Source of the DNA: Mycobacterium sp. ITM-2016-00316
Lineage (GTDB): Bacteria; Actinomycetota; Actinomycetes; Mycobacteriales; Mycobacteriaceae
Reading direction: 5' to 3'
DNA: 64,000 nucleotides
Assembly (NCBI RefSeq): GCF_002968335.2
Contig: NZ_CP134398.1
Span: forward strand, 4,340,001-4,404,000
This document shows, one piece after another, positions 54,879 through 64,000 of this stretch (positions are counted from its first letter, which is position 1; each line of letters begins with the position of its first letter). The position numbers and the translations under genes are program-made. Below the pieces are notes generated by a model. That model had not been told where the DNA came from. It ran no database searches and worked only from the letters and a program-made list of their open reading frames with translations.

Positions 54879-55472
54879 CTAGGACGGCTCGGAGGCCCGC
54901 CGGTTCGCGTCGAACACGTCGACGCCGTCGGTGCGCCACGCCTCGCGCATCGCCTCGGCGCCCTTGAGCCGCACCCAGGCCGCCTCGGTCGGCGTGATCG
55001 GGGTGGCCTGCAGGATCGTCACGTCGGACAGCGGGTCCGGCAGCGCGACATCGTCGATGGTGCTGGGGCCCAACAGGAATGCGGTGAACGGCGCGCCCTC
55101 GAACAGCGGTCCGCTCAGGTCGATCAGTGCGTCGGGTTCCAGCACCAGGCCCTCCACCGACGGCGCGGCCGCCAGCACCGCCATCGACCGGGCCAGACCG
55201 GCCGGGCTCGGTGGTCGCAGTGACACCACCACTTCGGCCCGCGGCCCGTGCTCGGTGTCGGTGACGAAGTTGGTCGGGTCCACCATCGGGTAGCGCGAAC
55301 AGCCCACCGAGACAAAGTGGTTGACGCCGCCGCCGTCGGGCCCGTAGCGCAGCACCGAGATCCGGTCCGCGCCCAGGAAGGTGACGCTCGCCTCGGCCGG
55401 CTCGGCGAGCACACCGGCCGCGGTGAAGTGCGCCCGCAGCCGGTTACGCACCTCGGCTGGTACGTCGACCAC
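54879..55472 (-). CDS. SUFU-like domain protein coupled to sugC
   Basis: A 197-residue soluble protein. The segment SVLRYGPDGGGVNHFVSVGCS is characteristic of bacterial suppressor-of-fused (SUFU) domain proteins, with LRPPSPAGLARSMAVLAAA and a proline-rich FLLGPSTIDDVALPDP downstream. The bacterial SUFU family has no established biochemical role; some members are immunity proteins in polymorphic-toxin systems, but no toxin is adjacent. GTG 55472 shares a base with the sugC stop (TAGTG), so it is translated with the trehalose importer operon. I am moderately sure of the family and not of the function. Confidence 0.62.
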   Translation of the reverse strand: MVDVPAEVRNRLRAHFTAAGVLAEPAEASVTFLGADRISVLRYGPDGGGVNHFVSVGCSRYPMVDPTNFVTDTEHGPRAEVVVSLRPPSPAGLARSMAVLAAAPSVEGLVLEPDALIDLSGPLFEGAPFTAFLLGPSTIDDVALPDPLSDVTILQATPITPTEAAWVRLKGAEAMREAWRTDGVDVFDANRRASEPS

Positions 55473-56647
55473 TAGCCGGCGGGCGGGATGGAAAGATTCA
55501 CCCCGGTGTCACCGTCGAAGATGATCAGCTTGGAGGTGTCCACCGCCAGCTCCGCCTTCTTGCCGGCAGAGACCTTCGAGTCGGCCGAAACCCGTGCCAC
55601 GAATTCGTTTTCGCCGGCGCCGGATTCGGCGGCAAGTTCGGCGAGCTGAGCCGATTTCGCACCGGACCCCTCGATGCGGAAATGCAGGTACTTGTCGGCG
55701 CCCAGGGACTCCACCAGGTCGACGTCCACCTCGAAGGTGAGACCCTTGATGCGGGTGTAGGAATCGACCAGCGCGGCGTCGTCGAAATGCTCGGGACGCA
55801 GACCGGCGATCGCGTTGGTGGGCTTGGAATGCTGCCCGAGGATCCGCTGCGCCTCATCGGTGAGCACCACCTCGTCACCGAACGGCAGCTTGATACCACC
55901 GTCGGTCAGGGTCGCCGGGAAGAAGTTCATGCCGGGCGAGCCGATGAAACCGGCGACGAACAGATTGGTCGGGGTGTTGTAGAGCTCCTCGGGGGTGCCG
56001 ATCTGCTGCGCCACGCCGGCCAGCATCACCACCACCCGGTCCCCCAGCGTCATCGCCTCGGTCTGATCGTGGGTGACATACACCGTGGTGGTGCCCAACC
56101 GGTCCTGCAGGCGCGCGATCTCGGTACGCATCTGCACGCGCAGCTTGGCGTCCAGGTTGGACAGCGGCTCGTCCATCAGGAACGCCTTGGGGTTACGGAC
56201 GATCGCCCGCCCCATCGCCACGCGCTGACGCTGCCCGCCGGACAGCTGCCCGGGCTTGCGATCCAGCAGCTCGGCCAGATCGAGAATGCTTGCGGTCTCC
56301 TCGACCTTGCGCGCGATCTCGTCCTTGCCGAGCTTGGCCAGCGTCAACGGGAACGCGATGTTCTGTCGGACCGTCATGTGCGGGTACAACGCATAGGACT
56401 GGAAGACCATCGCGATATCGCGGTCCTTGGGCGCCTTGTCGTTGACCCGCTCGCCGCCGATGCGCAGGTCTCCGGAGCTGATGTCCTCCAGGCCCGCGAT
56501 CATGTTCAGGGTGGTCGACTTACCGCACCCGGACGGCCCGACCAGGATGATGAATTCGCCGTCGGCGATGGTCAGCGACAGGTCCTTCACCGCCGCCGCA
56601 CCGCCGGCGTAGCTCTTGGACACGTTCTCCAGCACGATCTCGGCCAT
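55472..56647 (-). CDS. sugC: SugC, ATPase of the trehalose importer
   Basis: A 391-residue MalK-type ATPase: Walker A GPSGCGKS, signature LSGGQRQRVAMGRA, Walker B FLMDEPLSNLD, switch histidine in TVYVTHDQTEAM. A C-terminal TOBE/OB-fold regulatory part (about 240-391) follows. It powers import of trehalose released from mycolyl-transfer reactions, via SugA/SugB and LpqY. The gene is 4 bases after sugB and followed directly by the SUFU-like gene. In M. tuberculosis it is Rv1238, essential for trehalose recycling and virulence. Confidence 0.95.
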   Translation of the reverse strand: MAEIVLENVSKSYAGGAAAVKDLSLTIADGEFIILVGPSGCGKSTTLNMIAGLEDISSGDLRIGGERVNDKAPKDRDIAMVFQSYALYPHMTVRQNIAFPLTLAKLGKDEIARKVEETASILDLAELLDRKPGQLSGGQRQRVAMGRAIVRNPKAFLMDEPLSNLDAKLRVQMRTEIARLQDRLGTTTVYVTHDQTEAMTLGDRVVVMLAGVAQQIGTPEELYNTPTNLFVAGFIGSPGMNFFPATLTDGGIKLPFGDEVVLTDEAQRILGQHSKPTNAIAGLRPEHFDDAALVDSYTRIKGLTFEVDVDLVESLGADKYLHFRIEGSGAKSAQLAELAAESGAGENEFVARVSADSKVSAGKKAELAVDTSKLIIFDGDTGVNLSIPPAG

Positions 56648-56650
56648 GAA

Positions 56651-57487
56651 TTACCCCTTCACCGCGCCGGAGGTCAACCCGGCCACGATCCGTCGCTGAA
56701 ATATGAGCACAAAGATGATGATCGGCACGGTGATGACCATCGCGCCCGCCGCGATCGAGCCGGTCGGCTCCTCGAACTGCGAGCTGCCGGTGAAGTTCGC
56801 GATCGCCACCGGCGCGGTGATCGCCCGCTCGGTCGCCGTCAACGACAGCGCGAGCAGCAGGTCGTTCCACGCGAAGATGAACACCAGGATGCCCGCGGTG
56901 ACGATGCCGGGCGCCGCCAGCGGTGCGATCACCTTGCGGAAGGCCTGCCCCGGCGTGGCGCCGTCCATCTTGGCGGCCTTCTCCAGATCCCACGGGATCT
57001 CCTTGAAGAACGCGGACATGGTGTAGATCGCCAGCGGCAACGCGAAGGTGATGTAAGGAATGATGAGGCCCGGCCAGGTGTCGAACAGTCCGAGCCGGCG
57101 CTCGATGTTGAAGATCGGTGTCACCAGGGAGATCTGAGGGAACATCGCGATCAGCAGGGCCACCCCGACCAGAACCTTCTTGCCCGGGAAGGCCAGCCGC
57201 GCAATCGCATAGGCGGCCATGCCGCCGATGACGACCGCGATCAACGTGGTGATCAGGCCGATGCCGATCGAGTTGACCAGCGCCGAGGTGAAGATGTTGC
57301 CCTCGAAGATGGCCTTGTAGTTGTCGAAGGTGATCTCGGATGGAATGAGCTTGCCGTCCTTGACCGTTGACGTCGGCTTCAACGACAGGGACAGGATCCA
57401 GAGCACCGGGAACAAGGCGTACAGCACGACGATGACATTGATGACGGCCCAACCGGTCGCGCGGCGGGCACCCACGTTCTCCGCCAT
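56651..57487 (-). CDS. sugB: SugB, trehalose importer permease
   Basis: A 278-residue permease of the MalG type with six predicted helices. The EAA loop that docks on SugC reads [25 protein letters not shown]. Its ends are the usual short cytoplasmic N-terminus ([13 protein letters not shown]) and a membrane-proximal [14 protein letters not shown]. It forms the transmembrane path together with SugA. The ATG is directly after the sugA stop, with no intervening base. Confidence 0.94.
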   Translation of the reverse strand: MAENVGARRATGWAVINVIVVLYALFPVLWILSLSLKPTSTVKDGKLIPSEITFDNYKAIFEGNIFTSALVNSIGIGLITTLIAVVIGGMAAYAIARLAFPGKKVLVGVALLIAMFPQISLVTPIFNIERRLGLFDTWPGLIIPYITFALPLAIYTMSAFFKEIPWDLEKAAKMDGATPGQAFRKVIAPLAAPGIVTAGILVFIFAWNDLLLALSLTATERAITAPVAIANFTGSSQFEEPTGSIAAGAMVITVPIIIFVLIFQRRIVAGLTSGAVKG

Positions 57488-59877
<2,390 letters not shown>

Positions 59878-59900
59878 CCGTTCCCTGGGCGCGTCGCCCA

Positions 59901-60413
59901 TCAGATCGTCAAGCGCGCCAGCAGATCCCGCCCCTGCTCCGCGCTCTGCGGGTCACACAGCACGTCATAGCGGCCCGCGACGAGTTGCATCGTCGAGCTG
60001 AAATCTCTTGTGCCGCGGGCCATCGCATACGGAATGGCCGAGGTGATGAGACCGAAGAACACACCGGCGATCAGCCCGGTGGCCAATGCACCCCACGGGC
60101 TCGGACTGAAGAACCCGAGAATCAGACCGATGAACAGACCCAGCCAGGCGCCCGAGAGCACGCCCCCGCCGAGCACCTTGGGCCATGAGAGTCGGCCGGT
60201 CACCCGCTCGACCTGCATCAGGTCGACACCCACGATGGTCACCTGCTGCACCGGAAACTGTTGATCGGAGAGGTAATCCACCGCGCGCTGCGCCTCGGCG
60301 TAGGTCGGGTAGGCCCCGATCGGCCACCCTTTGGGTGGGGTCGGCAATGCCGACGGGCCACGCACACCCGGTCTGCCGACGGGGTCCTTGCCGGGCTGGA
60401 GGGGACCGGTCAT
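59901..60413 (-). CDS. General-stress-protein-17M-like membrane protein (Rv1234 type)
   Basis: A 170-residue protein. The first half has a soluble YflT-like segment (GAYPTYAEAQRAVDYLSDQQFPVQQVTIVGVDL). Two membrane helices follow: GAWLGLFIGLILGFF and ALATGLIAGVFFGLITS. The tail ends in RDLLARLTI after a short cytoplasmic loop containing SSTMQLVAGRYDVLCDPQ. Family members occur as stress-induced membrane proteins, but their role is not defined. ATG 60413 is chosen because it fits the conserved start (MTGPLQPG). The gene follows the importer promoter region of lpqY on the same strand. M. tuberculosis Rv1234 is the homologue. Confidence 0.78.
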   Translation of the reverse strand: MTGPLQPGKDPVGRPGVRGPSALPTPPKGWPIGAYPTYAEAQRAVDYLSDQQFPVQQVTIVGVDLMQVERVTGRLSWPKVLGGGVLSGAWLGLFIGLILGFFSPSPWGALATGLIAGVFFGLITSAIPYAMARGTRDFSSTMQLVAGRYDVLCDPQSAEQGRDLLARLTI

Positions 60414-60444
60414 AGCTACTCGTTCTCCTTCGTTCGCGTCAGCG

Positions 60445-60461
60445 CTGCACGACCTGTGCAG
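60445..60461. promoter_or_regulatory. Short palindrome between divergent genes
   Basis: CTGCAC-GACCT-GTGCAG is a perfect 6-5-6 inverted repeat lying 32 bases upstream of the Rv1234-like gene and 117 bases upstream of the divergent DUF4190 gene. It could be an operator. No matching second copy was found. Confidence 0.3.
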
Positions 60462-60577
60462 ACGGGCACGCAACCTGCGGGTTCGATGCCACAACCCTAG
60501 CCCCCGGCGGGCCCGCACGCGGCGCCGCCCCGCACTCGAATCACCCCGGGTACCAGCACGTACGCTAGGTTTGCAGG

Positions 60578-61252
60578 ATGACCAATCCGGGTGAGAACGC
60601 AGGGTCAACCCCACCATCGGATGCACGTTCCGGCTCGGAACCGAATGCCGCCGACAGTGCTTCCGAGCCGGCCTCCGGCGGCTACGAGGCGCCGCCGATC
60701 GAGCAGGCGCCCGGTGAGCCGGCACCGCCGCCGAGCTACCCCGATTACTCCCCACCGCCTGCGTACGGCGGCTATGACGCCCCGCCGAGTTATTCGCAGC
60801 CCGACCCGCCCGCGGGCTATCCCCCGCCCGGATTCACCCCACCGGACTATTCGTCCACCGGCTATCCCCCGCCGCCTCCCGGCTACGGCGCACCCCAGGG
60901 CGCACCGCCGCCCTCGGGCTACCCGCCGGCACCGCCCTACGGTGCGTCCCCCTATGGCGGGCCGCCGCCGGGTTACCCGCCGGCACCCCCCTACGGCGCC
61001 GTGCCCGGCTACGGGGGTTACGGGCCTCCGCCGCAGCCCGGCACGAACTCCCTGGCCATCGGCTCGCTGATCGCCTCCCTTGCCGGAGTCCTTTGCGGGA
61101 TCGGCTCGATCATCGGCATCGTGCTCGGCTTCGTCGCGCTCAACCAGATCAAGCAGAACCCCCAGGGCGGCCATGGCCTCGCGGTGGCGGGCATCGCGGT
61201 CGGCGCGCTGACGCTGGTGTTCAGCTTCATCATCGCCGTCGCGGTGCTGTGA
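60578..61252 (+). CDS. DUF4190 membrane protein with Pro/Gly/Tyr-rich tail (Rv1233c type)
   Basis: A 224-residue protein. The first ~150 residues are a disordered Pro/Gly/Tyr-rich region with repeats of the type PPGYPPAPPYGA, a layout typical of proline-rich mycobacterial membrane proteins. The C-terminal ~75 residues form two helices (NSLAIGSLIASLAGVLCGIG then GIVLGFVALNQIKQ and LAVAGIAVGALTLVFSFIIAV), matching DUF4190. A -10-like TACGCT or TAGGTT lies within 20 bases of ATG 60578, so the leader would be very short. The next gene overlaps by 4 bases. Its function is not known. Confidence 0.75.
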   Translation: MTNPGENAGSTPPSDARSGSEPNAADSASEPASGGYEAPPIEQAPGEPAPPPSYPDYSPPPAYGGYDAPPSYSQPDPPAGYPPPGFTPPDYSSTGYPPPPPGYGAPQGAPPPSGYPPAPPYGASPYGGPPPGYPPAPPYGAVPGYGGYGPPPQPGTNSLAIGSLIASLAGVLCGIGSIIGIVLGFVALNQIKQNPQGGHGLAVAGIAVGALTLVFSFIIAVAVL

Positions 61253-61683
61253 GCGAGGGCCCTGCGCAGCCGCCTCCCGGCGACCCGAACGCACCCTGGG
61301 ACTACCCGGCCGATCCGGGTCTGCCGCCACCGATCTACCCCGGACCGCACGCCGGATTCCCCGTCGCACCCGGCTACCCGCCGCCCGGCTACCCCGGCTA
61401 CCCCGGCTACGACCCCTACCGGCCGGTGAAGCCGCTCGGCACCAACGGCAAGGCGGTCGGCGCGCTGATCGCTGCCCTGATCGGCCTGCTGTTCTGTGGT
61501 GTCCCGTCGGTCGCGGGCCTGGTGCTCGGCGTCATCGCCATGCGCGAGACCAAGCGCACCGGCCAGGACGGATACGGTCTGGCCCTGGCCGCGGCCATCA
61601 TCGGCGGTCTGGTCACCGCCGGCCTGGTGCTGATGATCCTGCTGTGGATCGGCGTCGTCGCCAGCGGCTTCAGCCTGGTCTAG
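61249..61683 (+). CDS. Second DUF4190 membrane protein with Pro/Gly-rich start
   Basis: A 144-residue protein, GTG 61249 overlapping the stop of the previous DUF4190 gene (GTGA). Residues 1-55 are Pro/Gly/Tyr-rich (PPPGYPGYPGYDPYRPV); the rest has two hydrophobic segments (AVGALIAALIGLLFCGVPS and LVLGVIAMRETKRTG, then AAAIIGGLVTAGLVLMILLW). It looks like a diverged tandem duplicate of the preceding gene in domain plan, though the sequence is not closely similar. It is convergent with the CitE-like gene, overlapping by 4 bases. Function is unknown. Confidence 0.72.
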   Translation: MSEGPAQPPPGDPNAPWDYPADPGLPPPIYPGPHAGFPVAPGYPPPGYPGYPGYDPYRPVKPLGTNGKAVGALIAALIGLLFCGVPSVAGLVLGVIAMRETKRTGQDGYGLALAAAIIGGLVTAGLVLMILLWIGVVASGFSLV

Positions 61684-62639
61684 GCGGGCGGTCGATAGGG
61701 CGCACTGCAACGCGTCATCCCTGCCGCGCGTCCCTTACCCGCGACCACCAGCGCCATCTTGCGGCTGGCCTCGTCGATCATCTCGTCGCCGAGCATCACC
61801 GCTCCGCGCGCGCCGCCGGCCGCGGAGGTGTGCCACTCGTAGGCCTCCAGGATCAGTTCGGCGTGATCGTAATCAGCCTGCCGCGGGCTGAACAGTTCGT
61901 TGCCTGCGGTGATCTGGTCCGGGTGCAGCACCCACTTGCCGTCATAACCGAGCGCGGCCGACCGGCCCGCCACCCGCCGGAACCCGTCGACATCGCGCAC
62001 CTTCACATAGGGCCCGTCGATCGCATTCAGGCCGCGTGCCCGGGCGGCCACCAGGATCCGCATCAACACATGATGGTGAGCGTCGCCGATGTCGTACCCC
62101 TCGGGTTGCCCGCCGACCTCCAGCGTGCGCATGTTGAGGCTGGCCGCCATGTCACCGGGGCCGAGCACCAATGCCTGCACCCGCGGCGCGGCGGCGATGG
62201 CGTCGATATTCGTCAGGCCCTGCGCATCTTCGATCTGCGCCTCGATCCCGATGCGGCCCAACGGCAGACCGTGGGTCTTCTCCAACTGGGTGAGCAGCAT
62301 GTCCAGTGCATGCACGTGGGTGGAATCGGACACCTTGGGCAGCACGATGATGTCCAGTTGCGCCCCGGCGCCGGCCACCACCTCGATGACATCGGCATGG
62401 GTCCACGGTGTCGTCCAATCGTTGACACGCACCCCGCGCAGCGATCCGCCTGCCCAGCCCGGTCCGGCCAGTGCCGCGGCGACCCGGGTCCGGGCCTCGG
62501 CCTTCGCGTCGGTGGCCACCGCGTCCTCCAGGTCGAGGAACACCTGATCGGCGGCCAGCGTCTTGGCCTTCTCAATCATCTTGTCGCTGCTGCCCGGAAC
62601 CGAAAGACACGTTCGACGGGGGCGATACACGTTGTCCAC
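61680..62639 (-). CDS. CitE-like CoA-ester lyase (HpcH/HpaI aldolase family)
   Basis: A 319-residue TIM-barrel lyase. Typical segments are YRPRRTCLSVPGSSDKMIEKA, ADQVFLDLEDAV, RVNDWTTPWTH, IVLPKVSD, LGRIGIEAQIEDAQGL and GPGDMAASL. Such enzymes cleave citryl-CoA, malyl-CoA or related esters; the best-characterised group cleaves (S)-citramalyl-CoA or malyl-CoA. GTG 62639 is favoured, giving the conserved N-terminus; ATG 62666 would overlap the divergent mgtE-like gene. The C-terminal part contains LGDEMIDEASRKMALVVAGKGRAAG. No citrate lyase alpha/gamma genes are adjacent, so it is a stand-alone lyase. Confidence 0.85.
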   Translation of the reverse strand: MDNVYRPRRTCLSVPGSSDKMIEKAKTLAADQVFLDLEDAVATDAKAEARTRVAAALAGPGWAGGSLRGVRVNDWTTPWTHADVIEVVAGAGAQLDIIVLPKVSDSTHVHALDMLLTQLEKTHGLPLGRIGIEAQIEDAQGLTNIDAIAAAPRVQALVLGPGDMAASLNMRTLEVGGQPEGYDIGDAHHHVLMRILVAARARGLNAIDGPYVKVRDVDGFRRVAGRSAALGYDGKWVLHPDQITAGNELFSPRQADYDHAELILEAYEWHTSAAGGARGAVMLGDEMIDEASRKMALVVAGKGRAAGMTRCSAPYRPPA

Positions 62640-62664
62640 GCCCCTAGTCTCTACGCTTTGACCC

Positions 62665-63960
62665 ATGGCGGCGGTTACCCGGGTATATGCGGCCCGCCTG
62701 GCGGGCATGGTCGTCCTCGGCCCGGACGGCGAGTCGATCGGGCGTGTCCGCGATGTGGTGGTCAGCATCAGCATCGTCCGCCAACAACCGCGAGTTCTCG
62801 GACTGGTCGTCGAACTGCTCACCCGCAGAAGGATTTTCGTTCCGATCCTGCGGGTGACCGCGATCGAACCCAGCGCCGTCACCCTGACCACCGGCAACGT
62901 GTCGCTGCGCCGGTTCTCGCAGCGCCCCGGTGAGGTGCTCGCCCTGGGGCAGGTGCTGGAGACGCGCGTGCGGGTCGACGACCCCGACCTCGACCAGCTA
63001 GCCGGTCTCGATGTGGTCGTGGTGGATCTCGGTATCGAGCAGACCCGCACCCGGGACTGGGTGGTCACCAAGGTGGCGGTCCGCCCGCAGCGCCGGCTGG
63101 GGCGCCGCAGCAATGTCTATCCCGTCGACTGGAAGCATGTGCACGGGCTGACGCCGTCCGGATTGGCCATGCCCGACCAGGGCGTCGCCCAGCTGCTCGA
63201 GCAGTTCCAGGGCCAGCGTCCGATCGAGGTCGCCGAAGCAATCCGGGAGCTGCCCGCCAAACGGCGCTTCGAAGTGGTCAACGCCCTCGATGACGAACGC
63301 CTCGCCGATGTGCTGCAGGAGCTGCCCGAGAACGAACAGGCTGCGGTGCTGCGTCAGCTCAAGACCGATCGCGCGGCCGATGTGCTGGAGGCGATGGATC
63401 CCGACGACGCCGCGGACCTGCTGGGGTCGATGGCGCCGGCCGACGCCGAACAATTCCTGCGCCGGATGGACCCGGAGGACTCCGAGGATGTGCGGCGCCT
63501 GCTCAGCCACTCCCCCAACACCGCCGGCGGCCTGATGACTTCCGAGCCGGTGGTGCTGGCACCGGACACCACGGTCGCCGAGGCGCTGGCCCGGGTCCGC
63601 GACCCCGACCTGACACCGGCACTGGCGTCGCTGGTGTTCGTGGTGCGGCCGCCGACCGCGACACCGACCGGGCGCTACCTGGGCTGTGTGCACCTGCAGC
63701 GGTTGCTGCGGGAGCCGCCGGCCGAGCTGGTCAGCGGCATCGTCGACAAGGATCTGCCGAGTCTGCGCCCCGAGGAGACTCTCGGCGCGCTGACCCGCTA
63801 TTTCGCCGCCTACAACCTGGTCTGCGGGCCGGTGGTCGATGAGGAGAATCATCTGCTCGGCGCGGTGTCGGTCGACGATGTGCTCGACCACCTGTTGCCC
63901 GACGATTGGCGCGCACGTGAGGCCGAGCCACTGATCGTCACCACGGAGAAGTCGACGTGA
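62665..63960 (+). CDS. MgtE-like sensor: PRC-barrel repeats, MgtE N-domain and CBS pair, no channel (Rv1232c type)
   Basis: A 431-residue soluble protein. Residues ~1-160 contain two PRC-barrel-like units (MVVLGPDGESIGRVRDVVVSI and LAGLDVVVVDLGIE). An MgtE-type helical N-domain follows (about 180-285: VAEAIRELPAKRRFEVVNALDDERLADVLQEL), then paired CBS domains (about 290-410: GGLMTSEPVVLAPDTTVAEAL and LVCGPVVDEENHLLGAVSVDDVLDHLLP). In MgtE these domains sense Mg2+ and gate the channel, but the membrane domain is absent here. It starts at ATG 62665 and overlaps a membrane-protein gene by GTGA, so it probably regulates a separate protein. Homologue of M. tuberculosis Rv1232c. Confidence 0.87.
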   Translation: MAAVTRVYAARLAGMVVLGPDGESIGRVRDVVVSISIVRQQPRVLGLVVELLTRRRIFVPILRVTAIEPSAVTLTTGNVSLRRFSQRPGEVLALGQVLETRVRVDDPDLDQLAGLDVVVVDLGIEQTRTRDWVVTKVAVRPQRRLGRRSNVYPVDWKHVHGLTPSGLAMPDQGVAQLLEQFQGQRPIEVAEAIRELPAKRRFEVVNALDDERLADVLQELPENEQAAVLRQLKTDRAADVLEAMDPDDAADLLGSMAPADAEQFLRRMDPEDSEDVRRLLSHSPNTAGGLMTSEPVVLAPDTTVAEALARVRDPDLTPALASLVFVVRPPTATPTGRYLGCVHLQRLLREPPAELVSGIVDKDLPSLRPEETLGALTRYFAAYNLVCGPVVDEENHLLGAVSVDDVLDHLLPDDWRAREAEPLIVTTEKST

Positions 63961-64000
63961 GCGACCGGATCGACACCCCGCGCTCCTCGCGTAGGCGCTT
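63957..64000 (+). CDS. DUF1003-type membrane protein, N-terminal part only (Rv1231c type)
   Basis: Only 14 codons are visible (MSDRIDTPRSSRRR); the gene leaves the window at the right edge. GTG 63957 overlaps the stop of the MgtE-like gene (GTGA), so translation is coupled. In M. tuberculosis the gene after Rv1232c is Rv1231c, a DUF1003 membrane protein, and the Arg/Ser-rich start fits my memory of it. Assignment relies on this context because too little sequence is present. Confidence 0.6.
   Translation, partial: MSDRIDTPRSSRRR

Overview
The window is a GC-rich, gene-dense actinobacterial chromosome segment. The gene content points to a non-tuberculous, probably rapidly growing Mycobacterium (Mycolicibacterium): kgd, the LpqY-SugA-SugB-SugC trehalose importer, CYP130, the IrtAB siderophore importer, LprB/LprE/LpqZ-type lipoproteins, a DUF222/HNH (13E12-type) gene with a mycobacterial SOS box, and IdeR iron boxes. 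From memory of the M. tuberculosis H37Rv gene order, the window matches the Rv1231c-Rv1275 interval read in the opposite direction, with several insertions and replacements. No tRNA, rRNA, CRISPR array or insertion sequence was recognised.

Layout. 0-4.5 kb: lprC (partial) and lprB, then a divergent heterodimeric ABC exporter (Rv1273c/Rv1272c type). 4.5-11.7 kb: an insertion carrying a molybdopterin oxidoreductase, small hypothetical genes, an AIM24-like protein and a copper module (DUF305 lipoprotein, CopZ, CopA) around a CsoR-like operator. 11.6-18.9 kb: an Rv1264-type adenylyl cyclase, a hypoxanthine-DNA-glycosylase-like protein, a HIT protein, an F420-type nitroreductase, a luciferase-like monooxygenase, UdgB, a Tap-like efflux pump and a GlcD-like oxidase. 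18.9-28.3 kb: an island with an arylsulfatase, an aldehyde dehydrogenase, irtB-irtA and a divergent secreted protein of unknown function. 28.3-34.4 kb: cyp130 with its TetR gene, a stand-alone siderophore-interacting reductase under its own IdeR box, an acyltransferase, a DEAD-box helicase and lprE. 34.4-45.4 kb: an RecB-like nuclease/helicase (Rv1251c type), a second GlcD-like oxidase, the SOS-box DUF222/HNH gene, two drug-efflux MFS genes and an Rv1249c-like membrane protein. 45.5-54.9 kb: kgd, a DUF732 secreted protein, a hydrolase-SDR fusion, lpqZ, a malic enzyme in the mdh slot, and corA. 54.9-64 kb: a SUFU-like protein coupled to sugC-sugB-sugA-lpqY, Rv1234/Rv1233c-type membrane proteins, a CitE-like lyase, and an MgtE-like sensor coupled to a DUF1003-type gene cut by the right edge.

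How the genes work together. Three metal themes stand out. Copper: CopZ/CopA/DUF305 with a predicted leaderless, CsoR-type promoter. Iron: irtAB and a separate siderophore reductase, each with an IdeR box. Magnesium: corA and an MgtE-like protein that has lost its channel. A genome-maintenance theme (HDG-like, UdgB, DEAD helicase, nuclease-helicase, SOS-box HNH gene) is scattered through the window. Many neighbours overlap by 1-4 bases (ATGA, GTGA, TGATG, TAATG, TAGTG), which implies translationally coupled operons. Intergenic spaces between convergent genes are either absent or filled by long GC-rich hairpins without a U tract.
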